Source: Clostridia bacterium (GTDB lineage: Bacteria > UBA6262 > WVXT01). Taken from it: a DNA stretch of 16,428 bases. Under the pieces are notes generated by a model. It had not been told where the DNA came from, did not search any database, and worked only from the letters and a program-made list of their open reading frames with translations. This document shows, piece after piece, positions 5,625 through 12,258 of the stretch. Position numbers and translations under genes: made by a program. Location: contig DAOVHK010000022.1 in assembly GCA_030671905.1 (NCBI GenBank), forward strand, positions 1-16,428, read 5' to 3'. Position 1 is the first letter of the stretch. Each line of letters opens with the position of its first letter.

Positions 5625-5700
5625 TGGAGTCCTTGCGAATCGCGTAGGGGCCCCGATATATCGGGATGGTCGCCCGAACTTACCTTTCGGGAGGACTCCA
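5625..5700 (+). repeat. 76-bp MITE-like element with TGGAGTCC inverted ends
   Basis: It begins TGGAGTCC (5625-5632) and ends GGACTCCA (5693-5700), exact inverted ends. The interior holds TTGCGAATCGCGTAGGGGC, a palindrome CCCGATATATCGGG, and GGTCGCCCGAAC. The same element lies in reverse orientation at 16331-16399, where the central palindrome is replaced by GACCCTTGTGGTC. It has no ORF of its own, so any movement would need an enzyme encoded elsewhere. Confidence 0.8.
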
Positions 5701-5792
5701 AAAATTAAAGCCTGCACAGCTTCCCAGAAAATCAAGCTCCCTCCATTTAAGACCCTCAAAATTAGTATAAATAGTCAAGTAGACAGTTTTAA

Positions 5793-5821
5793 TTGACAAA
5801 TTTTAGTTCTTTTGCTATTCT
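5793..5821 (+). promoter_or_regulatory. Near-consensus sigma70 promoter for the transporter operon
   Basis: A perfect -35 TTGACA (5793-5798) and a -10 TATTCT (5816-5821) are separated by 17 bases. Transcription would start near 5828, leaving about 21 bases before ATG 5849, with AGGAGA as ribosome-binding site. The leader is too short for a riboswitch. It separates the upstream repeats from the operon 5849-7911. Confidence 0.85.
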
Positions 5822-5848
5822 ATCCTATATCGACGACAGGAGAAACGA

Positions 5849-6529
5849 ATGGAAAAAACGGAAAGGGCTATTCAGCGAGAAGAAAAGATTTATATTCTTC
5901 TGATAGCCATTTTTGTCGGTGGCCTGGTGATTGCCGGGGTTCTGGCGAGCAAGATTGTCAATATAGCTGGTCTTATAGTCCCGGGAGGAGTTTTTGCCTA
6001 CTCCATAACTTTCCCCATTACTGATATAATTTGCGAAGTTTGGGGTAAAAAGAAAGGGAAATATGTGGTTTTTAGTGGGTTTATCACTCTACTGGTCATT
6101 CTGGGACTGATTAGACTTACTCTCATCTTTCCCAAAGCTCCTTTCTGGACTAACGAAGAGGCATTCACCAAGATTCTGGGTGGCACCTCGCGGATTATTA
6201 TTGCTAGTTTTATTGCTTATCTGGTAAGCCAGTACCACGATGTCTGGGCATTCCATTTCTGGCGCAAGGTTACCAAAGGAAAGCATCTCTGGCTGAGAAA
6301 TAATGCTTCAACGTTTGTCTCACAGTTCATCGATACAGTTGTCTTTATTACCATTGCTTTTTATGGTGTAATGCCAGTTTTTACATTAATTAAAGGACAA
6401 TATATTATCAAACTACTAATTGCGTTATTAGATACACCGATTGTATATTTTGGAGTTTGGTTAATAAGAAGGGGAAAAAGAGATGAAAATAGGCATAGTG
6501 GGAGTTCCTCCACAGGAAGTTTTAGATAA
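5849..6529 (+). CDS. YhhQ/VUT-family transporter, probable queuosine precursor uptake
   Basis: A 226-aa inner-membrane protein with about six hydrophobic helices. Family signatures are ITFPITDIICEVWGKKKG (53-70) in the second membrane region and RNNASTFVSQFIDTVVF (150-166) later. In characterised members such as E. coli YhhQ, the family imports queuosine precursors (preQ0/preQ1 or queuine), used to modify position 34 of certain tRNAs. Substrate assignment here is by family only. ATG 5849 follows GACAGGAGAAACG. The last 17 residues (after RRGKR) are hydrophilic, not family-like, and overlap the next gene by 47 bases, so the two are tightly coupled. No queuosine synthesis genes are in the window, as expected for a salvager. 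Confidence 0.88.
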   Translation: MEKTERAIQREEKIYILLIAIFVGGLVIAGVLASKIVNIAGLIVPGGVFAYSITFPITDIICEVWGKKKGKYVVFSGFITLLVILGLIRLTLIFPKAPFWTNEEAFTKILGGTSRIIIASFIAYLVSQYHDVWAFHFWRKVTKGKHLWLRNNASTFVSQFIDTVVFITIAFYGVMPVFTLIKGQYIIKLLIALLDTPIVYFGVWLIRRGKRDENRHSGSSSTGSFR

Positions 6530-7196
6530 ATATAGAGGAAATGATTTCATAGACCTGGACACTCTTTTCGATTTTACTGATAACAGTAAAGCTGAATCCT
6601 ACTTACCAAAGATATACTGTGCTACAATTAAAAGCATTATCGCCAATGCTTTGACTATAAAATTAGACCTTATCATTTTCGATAACGGCTATAGCAAGTG
6701 TGACAATGGTAGGTTCATTAGTGAAATTCTCAAGCGTGAGCTTAATGTGTCTATAGTTACCACTCAAAATAATGCTACTCGTAGACATCCCCAGACAGTA
6801 TGCGAAAGCGACCTGGAATTGAGAAAGAAGTTTGATTTGATAGTGGACAGTGTGGTTAAAGATGTTGATAAGTCAAAATTGAAGTATGTAAAGCCAAATT
6901 ATGGCTTCTGGGGAGTCCCTCCCAATGATTTCAGCATACTTGACCTATTTCCTAAAGAGACCCATGTTTTCGGCTGGGCAAGGTGTATGGAAGCAAGAGT
7001 TCCCGCAGACCTGGAGTTGGAAACTATGGTAAGGGAGGACCTGCCTACGGTATTCTATGCACAGGCTTTCTGCAGCAAGAACTCCTTAGCGAAATATCTG
7101 GCAAAAAAGCATAATGGACTTTATGTTGAAGTTGACGATGTTCTCGATAATTCCGTAAAAAGCAAAATAGAAGCCTATCTTTTATTAAATAAGTAA
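6483..7196 (+). CDS. Unknown five-cysteine protein next to HgdC-type activator
   Basis: I do not recognise this 237-aa soluble protein with confidence. It opens with a beta-strand/glycine motif (MKIGIVGVPPQEVL). A Rossmann-like alternation follows (LDLIIFDNGYSKCDNGRF near 62-78, then LNVSIVTTQNNATRR near 88-101), and then a second half with GFWGVPPNDFSILDLFPKETHVFGWARCMEARVP (141-174) and FYAQAFCSKNSLAKYL (191-206). Cysteines are at 46, 73, 107, 168 and 197. It overlaps the transporter gene and is followed after 61 bases by a BadF/HgdC-type ATPase, whose usual partners are iron-sulfur 2-hydroxyacyl-CoA dehydratase-type reductases. A two-lobed Cys protein in this place is a plausible minimal partner, but known HgdB-type subunits are clearly longer (about 380 aa). 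Function is inference from context only. Confidence 0.8.
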   Translation: MKIGIVGVPPQEVLDKYRGNDFIDLDTLFDFTDNSKAESYLPKIYCATIKSIIANALTIKLDLIIFDNGYSKCDNGRFISEILKRELNVSIVTTQNNATRRHPQTVCESDLELRKKFDLIVDSVVKDVDKSKLKYVKPNYGFWGVPPNDFSILDLFPKETHVFGWARCMEARVPADLELETMVREDLPTVFYAQAFCSKNSLAKYLAKKHNGLYVEVDDVLDNSVKSKIEAYLLLNK

Positions 7197-7257
7197 GAAA
7201 AGGGACATTTTTTGTGGGAGTGGCATTTATGCAACTCGCTGAATGGAGTGAAGCGAT

Positions 7258-7911
7258 ATGCTTTTAGGCGATGTGGGAACCAGTTATACCAAGATATTAA
7301 ACACAGAAAAAGATGAGTATAGAGTTATCAAGACCCTCGACTTGCTTAAGAGTGACTTAAGATTCGATATAGCCTGCGGGCATAATGCGAAATTGAGAGC
7401 AGATAGAGTAGCCAATGAATTGGTTGCTCTGGAAAAGGGTAGCAGGAGATTGATTGGAAACGGGAATTTTCTGGTGGTGGATGTGGGAAGTAGGGACATC
7501 AAATATGTAAAAATGAAAAGTAGTAAATATGAGGAAATGGATTGGAACGCTCTCTGTGGAGCAACTTTAGGATTTTCTATTGAGCTTCTGGAGAACCATT
7601 TTAATGTAAAGACATCAGAGATAGAGAAAACTTCCCAATCCCTGGGAGTGACTTGTGGAGTTTTAGGTATGGCTAAAATTTTCGATAAGATTTCAGAGGG
7701 GTGTGAGATAACTGATGTTCTGGCAAGCTTTGTCAAAGGAATAGCAGAGAACGTCTATAAATTCATAGATGAACCTGAATTTTTCTATTTAAGTGGAGGG
7801 TTGTATAACAACAGTCTATTTATCAAAAGTTTTCAGTGCAAGGTTAAACCTTTGGGAAGGTTTGTTCTTTTAGAAGGATTGAGAGAGATTGGGGATAGCG
7901 GAGTCAGATAG
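7258..7911 (+). CDS. Compact BadF/HgdC-type activator ATPase (ASKHA fold)
   Basis: A 217-aa predicted ATPase of the BadF/BadG/HgdC family. These carry a [4Fe-4S] cluster at a dimer interface and use ATP to inject a low-potential electron into a partner enzyme. Visible motifs: phosphate-1 GDVGTSYTKI (4-13), NELVALEKGSRRLI (53-66, compare TEI...A.GA), phosphate-2 VVDVGSRDIKYVK (73-85), ALCGATLGF (98-106), TCGVLGMAKIFDKISEG (132-148), and adenosine-site YLSGGLYNN (177-185). Cys100 and Cys133 fall where HgdC has its two cluster ligands, so the cluster is probably kept. It is shorter than usual (about 250-320 aa). The start is ATG 7258 with GGAGTG upstream. It is the third gene of the transporter operon; the partner is presumably the five-Cys protein. 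Confidence 0.8.
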   Translation: MLLGDVGTSYTKILNTEKDEYRVIKTLDLLKSDLRFDIACGHNAKLRADRVANELVALEKGSRRLIGNGNFLVVDVGSRDIKYVKMKSSKYEEMDWNALCGATLGFSIELLENHFNVKTSEIEKTSQSLGVTCGVLGMAKIFDKISEGCEITDVLASFVKGIAENVYKFIDEPEFFYLSGGLYNNSLFIKSFQCKVKPLGRFVLLEGLREIGDSGVR

Positions 7912-7920
7912 TAAAGGAAC

Positions 7921-7950
7921 CCCCTCACCCTGACCCTAAGGGGAAAGAGG
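7921..7950 (-). repeat. CCCTCACCC-type repeat (inverted copy)
   Basis: CCCCTCACCCTGACCCTAAGGGG is the reverse complement of a variant of the CCTCTCCCC...GGGTTAGGGTGAGGGG repeat at 11686-11720. It sits between the activator ATPase and the SppA-like gene. Confidence 0.65.
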
Positions 7951-7986
7951 ACAAAGTGAGAGACTGTTTGTCACAAGGAGAATAAG

Positions 7987-8745
7987 ATGGCTAAAAAAGG
8001 AAAGATTGCAATTATTCCAATTAAGGGAATGGTTGTTTCTGAGGAAGGCCCTTCTTCGCCTTTTCCTCTCCTGGCTATGACCAGAGCAGTATCCTCAGCT
8101 GAAATAATCCCCTTAATTGAAAGTGTAAAGAAGAATCGCCGGATTAAAGGTTTGATTCTGGAAATAAATTCTCCAGGAGGAAGACCTTTCCCCTGTAAAG
8201 AGATTGCAGAATGTATCAAAAGTCTGGGAAAGCCCACGGTAGCCTGGATAAAAGAATATGCTGCTTCTGGTGGCTACTGGATTGCCTCATCTTGCGACAG
8301 TATTGTAGCTGACCGCTTAAGTACCCTGGGGAGTATTGGTGTGGCGTCCGTTCGACCCGACTTCTCTGAGCTGATGAAAAAGTTCGGGATAGACGTGGAG
8401 ACAATGGCCTCAGGTGTCTACAAGACATTTGGCATACCTTATAAGAAGTCGACCCCGAAAGAGAAAGAGTTGCTAAAAGAAGAACTCGATACCATTTACA
8501 AAAATTTCATAGAAGAAGTCACCAAGAACAGAAAACTAAGCGAGGAAGTAGTAAAAGAAATATCCACTGGAAAGATTTACTTAGGGGAAGAGGCAAAAAA
8601 GCTTGGTTTAATAGATTTTCTGGGAGGGAAGACTAAAGCAATAGAACTTATTATGAAAAAGACAGGAATTGAAGTATACAAGATTGTAGGTTACGCCAAA
8701 AAGATGAGGAGACCTTTAGGCTTTTTGAGAAAAATATTTGGATAA
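7987..8745 (+). CDS. sppA: SppA-like S49 peptidase without membrane anchor
   Basis: A 252-aa single-domain signal peptide peptidase-type serine protease. The Ser/Lys dyad is visible: Ser94 in KEYAASGGYWIA and Lys146 in ASGVYKTFG. Their spacing of 52 residues equals that of Bacillus SppA (Ser147/Lys199). Other family motifs are GLILEINSPGG (55-65), LGSIGVA (114-120), and GKIYLGEEAKKLGLIDFLGG (the Gxxx.A...GL.D oxyanion-end motif). There is no N-terminal transmembrane helix: the protein starts MAKKGKIAIIPIKG, already inside the fold. It would therefore be cytoplasmic or peripherally bound, unlike typical SppA. ATG 7987 has AAGGAG six bases before. No in-frame upstream extension offers an anchor. 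Confidence 0.9.
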   Translation: MAKKGKIAIIPIKGMVVSEEGPSSPFPLLAMTRAVSSAEIIPLIESVKKNRRIKGLILEINSPGGRPFPCKEIAECIKSLGKPTVAWIKEYAASGGYWIASSCDSIVADRLSTLGSIGVASVRPDFSELMKKFGIDVETMASGVYKTFGIPYKKSTPKEKELLKEELDTIYKNFIEEVTKNRKLSEEVVKEISTGKIYLGEEAKKLGLIDFLGGKTKAIELIMKKTGIEVYKIVGYAKKMRRPLGFLRKIFG

Positions 8746-8769
8746 AAAATAGAGTTGACCCCATTTTTT

Positions 8770-9501
8770 ATGAAAGGTTTAATTCTGGCTGCTGGTATTG
8801 GTAAAAGACTTCGACCACTGACTAATTCTCTTCCTAAATCTTTAATCCCTGTGGCAGGGAGACCGATGATTGAGTACAGCCTTAGAGGTTTCGGGAAGGC
8901 AAAAATTGGTCAAGTAGGTATTGTTGTCTCTCCTGAGGATTATAAAACCATTTCTGAAAGATTGGGTGATGGACACCAATGGAATATGAAGCTCACCTAT
9001 ATAGAACAGGAGAGACCATTAGGCACAGGAGATGCAGTGGCAAAAGCTCAAAGATTTGTCGGTGAAGATAATTTCTTGTTAGCTTATTGTGACCTTGTTT
9101 CCTTTTATGACTTCACAAATCTCATCGAGTCCCATCTAAAATTTCGTCCTCTGGCGACTCTCCTTATTAATAAAAAAGAGAATTCTGAGATCGCAGGTCA
9201 GGTGGTTTGGGAAGGAGATTTGGTCAAAAAGATAGTGGAGAAGCCAAAGGACAAAATTTCTGATTATGGAATAAGTGGGCTATTAATTATTGAGCCCGAT
9301 ATCTTTAAAGCCATCCCACATATCAAACCGTCAGCAGTGGGAGAATACTACATTGGAGATGCCTTACAGTATTTAATAGATAAAAAATTTGAAGTACGTT
9401 ACCGAAAGATTGATACCTGGCGGGTCAATGTGAACTCTCTTGAGAACATCAAGAGAGCTGAGGCTTTAATTCTAAAGAATCGAAGTCAGAAGGAATTATA
9501 A
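8770..9501 (+). CDS. Sugar-1-phosphate nucleotidyltransferase
   Basis: A 243-aa enzyme of the RmlA/GlmU N-terminal fold, joining an NTP and a sugar-1-phosphate to form an NDP-sugar. The nucleotide motif is LILAAGIGKRLRPLT...PKSLIPVAGRPM (4-33), followed by QERPLGTGDAV (80-90), CDLVSF with Asp108 (metal), EKPKD (the sugar-phosphate motif) and YYIGDALQYLI. The usual Gly before the metal Asp is Cys107. The usual second Asp after W217 may be Asn220 or Asn222 (WRVNVNSLENI), as in GlmU, which uses Asn. Nucleotide and sugar cannot be named. I choose ATG 8770, which gives the exact family start; a TTG at 8755 adds five unlike residues. Its last 53 bases overlap the convergent metallo-hydrolase gene. 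Confidence 0.88.
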   Translation: MKGLILAAGIGKRLRPLTNSLPKSLIPVAGRPMIEYSLRGFGKAKIGQVGIVVSPEDYKTISERLGDGHQWNMKLTYIEQERPLGTGDAVAKAQRFVGEDNFLLAYCDLVSFYDFTNLIESHLKFRPLATLLINKKENSEIAGQVVWEGDLVKKIVEKPKDKISDYGISGLLIIEPDIFKAIPHIKPSAVGEYYIGDALQYLIDKKFEVRYRKIDTWRVNVNSLENIKRAEALILKNRSQKEL

Positions 9502-10243
9502 GGTTTCCTGAAAAATTCTTTCTTATCTCGTTTTCTATTTCTTCCATTTTAAATTCGATTTCAGTAAGAAAATGGATAGGAACGAGGGTCTTAACTTGAG
9601 CTTCCTCGGCAATTTCTCCTAAAGCCAGAGCTGAGGTGTGCATTTCTTCAAGCTCTTTGGCAAAGCGTGATGGACAGGCGCAGTCGTGTATGAGATAATC
9701 AGCATCTTTTGTTTCCTCAACAATTGTGCGGCTAAATGCTGTATCCCCTGAGTAGACACAGGTGAGTGGGGGATCTTTAAGACAGATTTTGAGTCCTATA
9801 GAATCAGGAGTATGCTTTACTGGAAAAGAGGAGATGAGGGTCTTTTTCCTTTGGAAAAAGAGAAAAGTGTCCTTATCAGCTGGTATGGTCTGGAAAGAAA
9901 CTTCAGGAAACTTCTTAGGGTCTTCAAGCCGGTGAAAAGAGATAAGTCCTCTGATAAGAAGGAGGCATTCCTGGGTAGCAAAGATATTTACTTTATTTCC
10001 TAACCTGTACTGGGAATGTAAGAGAGAAGGTACTCCATAGATATGGTCAACATGAGTATGGGTTAATATGAGGTTAGAAATTTCGCGATAATCGAAACCC
10101 AGTTTAGCAAGTTTTGTTACAGGACTTCCGGGACAGTCTATAAGAAATTTCTCTCCGGAATCATCCATAAAAAGCAAGGAAGTATTATCTCTTTGGGCTG
10201 AGGCTATTGCCCCAGCAGTACCTAAAAATATTATTTTTGCCAT
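9449..10243 (-). CDS. RNase Z-like metallo-beta-lactamase-fold hydrolase
   Basis: A 264-aa zinc hydrolase, the only gene on the - strand. The metal ligands are HTHVDH (62-67), His144 (VKHTP), Asp167 (SGDTAF) and His224 (VPIHF). MHTSALALGEIAEEA (201-215) corresponds to the AHMTAEEAAELA segment of RNase Z. The N-terminus MAKIIFLGTAGAIAS matches the family start. It may process tRNA 3' ends, but the long tRNA-binding exosite arm of canonical RNase Z is not obvious, so a general RNase Z-related phosphodiesterase is equally possible. A strong promoter lies only about 10 bases upstream of the ATG, leaving no room for a Shine-Dalgarno. The 3' end runs 53 bases antisense into the nucleotidyltransferase gene. 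Confidence 0.87.
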   Translation of the reverse strand: MAKIIFLGTAGAIASAQRDNTSLLFMDDSGEKFLIDCPGSPVTKLAKLGFDYREISNLILTHTHVDHIYGVPSLLHSQYRLGNKVNIFATQECLLLIRGLISFHRLEDPKKFPEVSFQTIPADKDTFLFFQRKKTLISSFPVKHTPDSIGLKICLKDPPLTCVYSGDTAFSRTIVEETKDADYLIHDCACPSRFAKELEEMHTSALALGEIAEEAQVKTLVPIHFLTEIEFKMEEIENEIRKNFSGNLIIPSDFDSLELKPQLS

Positions 10244-10259
10244 TTTATATCACGGGGAT

Positions 10260-10288
10260 ATGATATAGAAAATATCCTCAATTGTCAA
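10260..10288 (-). promoter_or_regulatory. Consensus promoter for the RNase Z-like gene, nearly leaderless
   Basis: Reading the - strand, TTGACA (10288-10283) and TATCAT (10265-10260) are 17 bases apart, with a perfect -35 and a five-of-six -10. A start about 7 bases after the -10 would be near 10253, with the ATG at 10243. Confidence 0.82.
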
Positions 10289-10296
10289 TAATTTTA

Positions 10297-10328
10297 TGGA
10301 GTAGCTCTAATTCATCGGAGCGTAATTT
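10297..10328. repeat. Dispersed hairpin element (TGGAGTAGC...GAGCGTAAT)
   Basis: TGGAGTAGCTCTAATTCATCGGAGCGTAATT has a short stem (GCTC/GAGC plus a mismatch) and the same ends as the elements at 2386-2440 and 5587. It lies ten bases before the THEP1 start, and its right end adjoins the ribosome-binding AGGA. Confidence 0.62.
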
Positions 10329-10337
10329 AGGAACGAA

Positions 10338-10862
10338 ATGAAGAAGAACATTCTCTTCACCGGTAGACCCGGTGTGGGGAAGACCACAGTTATTATGAAA
10401 TTGATTAGCGGGTTGAAAGAAGTGGGAGGATTCTATACTGAGGAGATTCGCCAGCAAGGGGAGAGGAAAGGATTCAGGATTATTACTCTCAGGGGTAAAA
10501 AGGGAATCTTAGCCCATAAAGCTTTAAACAGCCCTTATCGAGTAGGGAAATACGGAGTTAATATTGAAGATTTAGAGAATATTGCCGGGAGAAGCATTTC
10601 TCTTGCTGTAAACGATGATAAGAAAAAGATTATTCTCATCGACGAGATTGGAAGAATGGAACTCTATTCTCCTAAATTTCAGGAAGCAGTAATTAAAGCA
10701 CTCGATAGCTCCAAAAGAGTAATCGGCACACTCCAGGAAAGACACAATAAGTTTATTGATGCCATTAGAAAAAGAGAAGACGTAAAACTCATTGAGGTAA
10801 CTTTAGAAAATCGAAAGATATTACCAGAGGAGTTGAAAAAGGAACTCTTGGACGCAGACTAA
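10338..10862 (+). CDS. THEP1-type nucleoside-triphosphatase
   Basis: A 174-aa P-loop NTPase, the usual length for the THEP1 family (Aquifex aq_1292, human NTPCR). Walker A is GRPGVGKTT (9-17). Walker B is IILIDEIGRMEL (98-109) with Asp102/Glu103. GGFYTEEIR (30-38) and IGTLQERHNKF are further family motifs. Characterised members hydrolyse NTPs broadly and slowly; the cell role is unknown, and a link to RNA or nucleotide housekeeping is inferred. ATG 10338 has a short AGGA eight bases upstream. The last codons and the TAA stop lie inside an inverted hairpin repeat (10851-10876), so the final LDAD may have been supplied by the insertion. It is followed after 22 bases by the SAM hydrolase. Confidence 0.92.
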   Translation: MKKNILFTGRPGVGKTTVIMKLISGLKEVGGFYTEEIRQQGERKGFRIITLRGKKGILAHKALNSPYRVGKYGVNIEDLENIAGRSISLAVNDDKKKIILIDEIGRMELYSPKFQEAVIKALDSSKRVIGTLQERHNKFIDAIRKREDVKLIEVTLENRKILPEELKKELLDAD

Positions 10863-10876
10863 AGTCTGCTACTCCA
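10851..10876 (-). repeat. Hairpin element carrying the THEP1 stop codon
   Basis: GACGCAGACTAAAGTCTGCTACTCCA is the reverse complement of TGGAGTAGCAGACTTTAGTCTGCGTC, the same family as 14073-14100 and 4933-4959. Its stem CAGAC/GTCTG is perfect. The loop supplies TAA (10860-10862), the stop of the NTPase gene. Confidence 0.75.
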
Positions 10877-10884
10877 TACTGAAA

Positions 10885-11673
10885 ATGAGCGTTATTGGTT
10901 TATTAACAGATTTTGGATTAAATGATAATTTCGTGGGAGTTATGAAGGGAGTAATATACCGTATTAATTCCCAGGCAAAAATTGTTGATCTCTGCCACGA
11001 AATAGAATCCCACAATATCCACGATGCAGCATTCCTTTTGAAAAGCTCCTACCCATATTTCCCTGAAGGCACGGTCTTCCTCATAGTGGTCGACCCCGGA
11101 GTGGGAAGTGAGCGGAAATCTGTAATAGTGGAAACAGAAAAGTATATCTTTGTAGCACCCGATAACGGAGTTCTATCTTTTCTCACAGAAAGAGATATAA
11201 AAAGAATTATCCAGATAACCAATGAAGAATATTTTCTGAAGCCGGTGTCTCGCACCTTTCATGGCCGGGATATTTTTGCTCCGGTAGCAGCACATCTTTC
11301 CAGAGGAGAAAAAATAGAGAAATTTGGCACGGCGATAAAAGAGATAAAAAAACTAAAATTTTCTGAACCTCAAGTCAAAAACAATCGCCTAATGGGTGAG
11401 GTTATGTATGTCGACCATTTTGGAAACTTGATTACCAATATTAACCAGGATGCTTTTCTCCGATTCATTGAGGGCAAGAAGTTTCAAATAGTCATAGGGA
11501 AAGCAAAGATATCGAAAATTAGTTCTTCCTATCAAGAAGAGAAAAAAGGTCTACCCATTGCTATATTTGGCAGTTTCGATAATTTGGAGATTTCGCTTTA
11601 TGGAGATGATGCCTCACAGCGTTTGAATTTAAATAAAGGCAGTAAAATTTACATAGAGAAAAGAACCACTTAA
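10885..11673 (+). CDS. S-adenosyl-L-methionine hydrolase (DUF62 / SAM hydroxide adenosyltransferase)
   Basis: A 262-aa enzyme predicted to split SAM with water into adenosine and methionine; it is a homologue of fluorinase and chlorinase. The N-terminal domain has ITLLTDFG-type VIGLLTDFGLNDNFVGVMKG (3-22), and VVDPGVGSERK with Asp70 and Arg77, and FHGRDIFAP with His126. This Asp-Arg-His set, with seven residues between Asp and Arg, is the mark of the hydroxide-using enzymes; halogenases lack it. APDNGVLSFL and VDHFGNLITNI (C-terminal domain) are further family motifs. It sits just after the THEP1 NTPase and is probably cotranscribed. ATG 10885 is used; CTGAAAATG gives no strong Shine-Dalgarno, so coupling to the upstream gene is likely. 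Confidence 0.93.
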   Translation: MSVIGLLTDFGLNDNFVGVMKGVIYRINSQAKIVDLCHEIESHNIHDAAFLLKSSYPYFPEGTVFLIVVDPGVGSERKSVIVETEKYIFVAPDNGVLSFLTERDIKRIIQITNEEYFLKPVSRTFHGRDIFAPVAAHLSRGEKIEKFGTAIKEIKKLKFSEPQVKNNRLMGEVMYVDHFGNLITNINQDAFLRFIEGKKFQIVIGKAKISKISSSYQEEKKGLPIAIFGSFDNLEISLYGDDASQRLNLNKGSKIYIEKRTT

Positions 11674-11685
11674 TTCCTCAGGTAT

Positions 11686-11720
11686 CCTCTCCCCTTGGGG
11701 GAGAGGGTTAGGGTGAGGGG
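11686..11720 (+). repeat. CCTCTCCCC...GGGTTAGGGTGAGGGG repeat
   Basis: An intact copy of a widely dispersed bacterial intergenic repeat: CCTCTCCCCTTGGGGGAGAGG forms a perfect hairpin, followed by GTTAGGGTGAGGGG. Other copies or variants are at 5194-5262, 7921-7950 (inverted) and 15122-15151. Confidence 0.82.
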
Positions 11721-11746
11721 AAAATCATATTGGGGAGGTAGTTAAA

Positions 11747-12247
11747 ATGGAAATTGTGGGAATAATCGTTTTTATAGCCATTCTCCTTTTAGGGATTATC
11801 TCACCCTTTTTCGGACTGCCGGGAACCTTCATTATTGTTGCTGACGCCCTGGTTTACGGATTAATCACCCGTTTTCAAACAATAACAGTCTGGTTCTTAC
11901 TTCTCCTCTTGGGATTGGCAGTTGTGGGTGAAATTTTCGAATTCTTTTCCAATATCTTTGGGGCAAAGCATTATGGCGCCTCAAGATTGGGTTTGATAGG
12001 TGCTTTTTTAGGCGGCATTGTCGGTATTTTTATAGGTAGTTCTTTCCTGCCTATTCTCGGTCCCTTGGTGGGCGGATTAGTAGGTGCATTTGTGGGAGCT
12101 TTCCTTTTTGAACTGTTCAAGAAAGAGGGTTCTAAAAGAGCTATTACTGCCGGACTGGGTGCTTTTCTGGGAAGAGTGGCGGCAATTTCAGTAAAAGTAT
12201 TCATCACTATTATAATGGCCGTCCTGATTTTAACGAAAGTTTTTTAA
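11747..12247 (+). CDS. DUF456-family membrane protein
   Basis: A 166-aa integral membrane protein, mostly hydrophobic, with about four to five helices. The N-terminal hairpin ends in FFGLPGTFIIVADALVYGL (22-40), typical of DUF456. EIFEFFSNIFGAKHYGASRLG (62-82) is the loop signature. A glycine-zipper region follows (GAFLGGIVGIFIGSSFLP and GPLVGGLVGAFVGAFLFEL), then a final GLGAFLGRVAAISVKV helix. No function is established for the family. ATG 11747 has GGGGAGG about nine bases upstream. It precedes the peptide-transporter permease by 11 bases, so it may be read with it, but a role in that transporter is not supported by anything else. Confidence 0.88.
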   Translation: MEIVGIIVFIAILLLGIISPFFGLPGTFIIVADALVYGLITRFQTITVWFLLLLLGLAVVGEIFEFFSNIFGAKHYGASRLGLIGAFLGGIVGIFIGSSFLPILGPLVGGLVGAFVGAFLFELFKKEGSKRAITAGLGAFLGRVAAISVKVFITIIMAVLILTKVF

Positions 12248-12258
12248 GGGAAGAAACT

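Noticed and set aside
5424..5796. Several 70-110-aa frames on both strands
   Set aside because: They overlap the MazG-like gene and the MITE-like element; open reading is explained by palindromic, GC-richer repeat sequence.
5822..5848. preQ1 riboswitch before the queuosine-type transporter
   Set aside because: The promoter leaves only about 21 bases of leader, too short for the preQ1 aptamer, and no C-rich pseudoknot pattern is seen.
7229..7267. 12-codon ORF (MQLAEWSEAICF) before the activator ATPase
   Set aside because: No good ribosome-binding site, and it overlaps the ATPase start out of frame; could be a leader peptide, but nothing supports it.
7284..7736. 150-aa frame on - strand
   Set aside because: Shadow of the BadF/HgdC-type ATPase gene, whose + strand frame carries all family motifs.
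10251..10280. GGATAT...ATATCC inverted repeat as an operator
   Set aside because: It overlaps the - strand promoter and is short and AT-rich; the match is no better than expected by chance.
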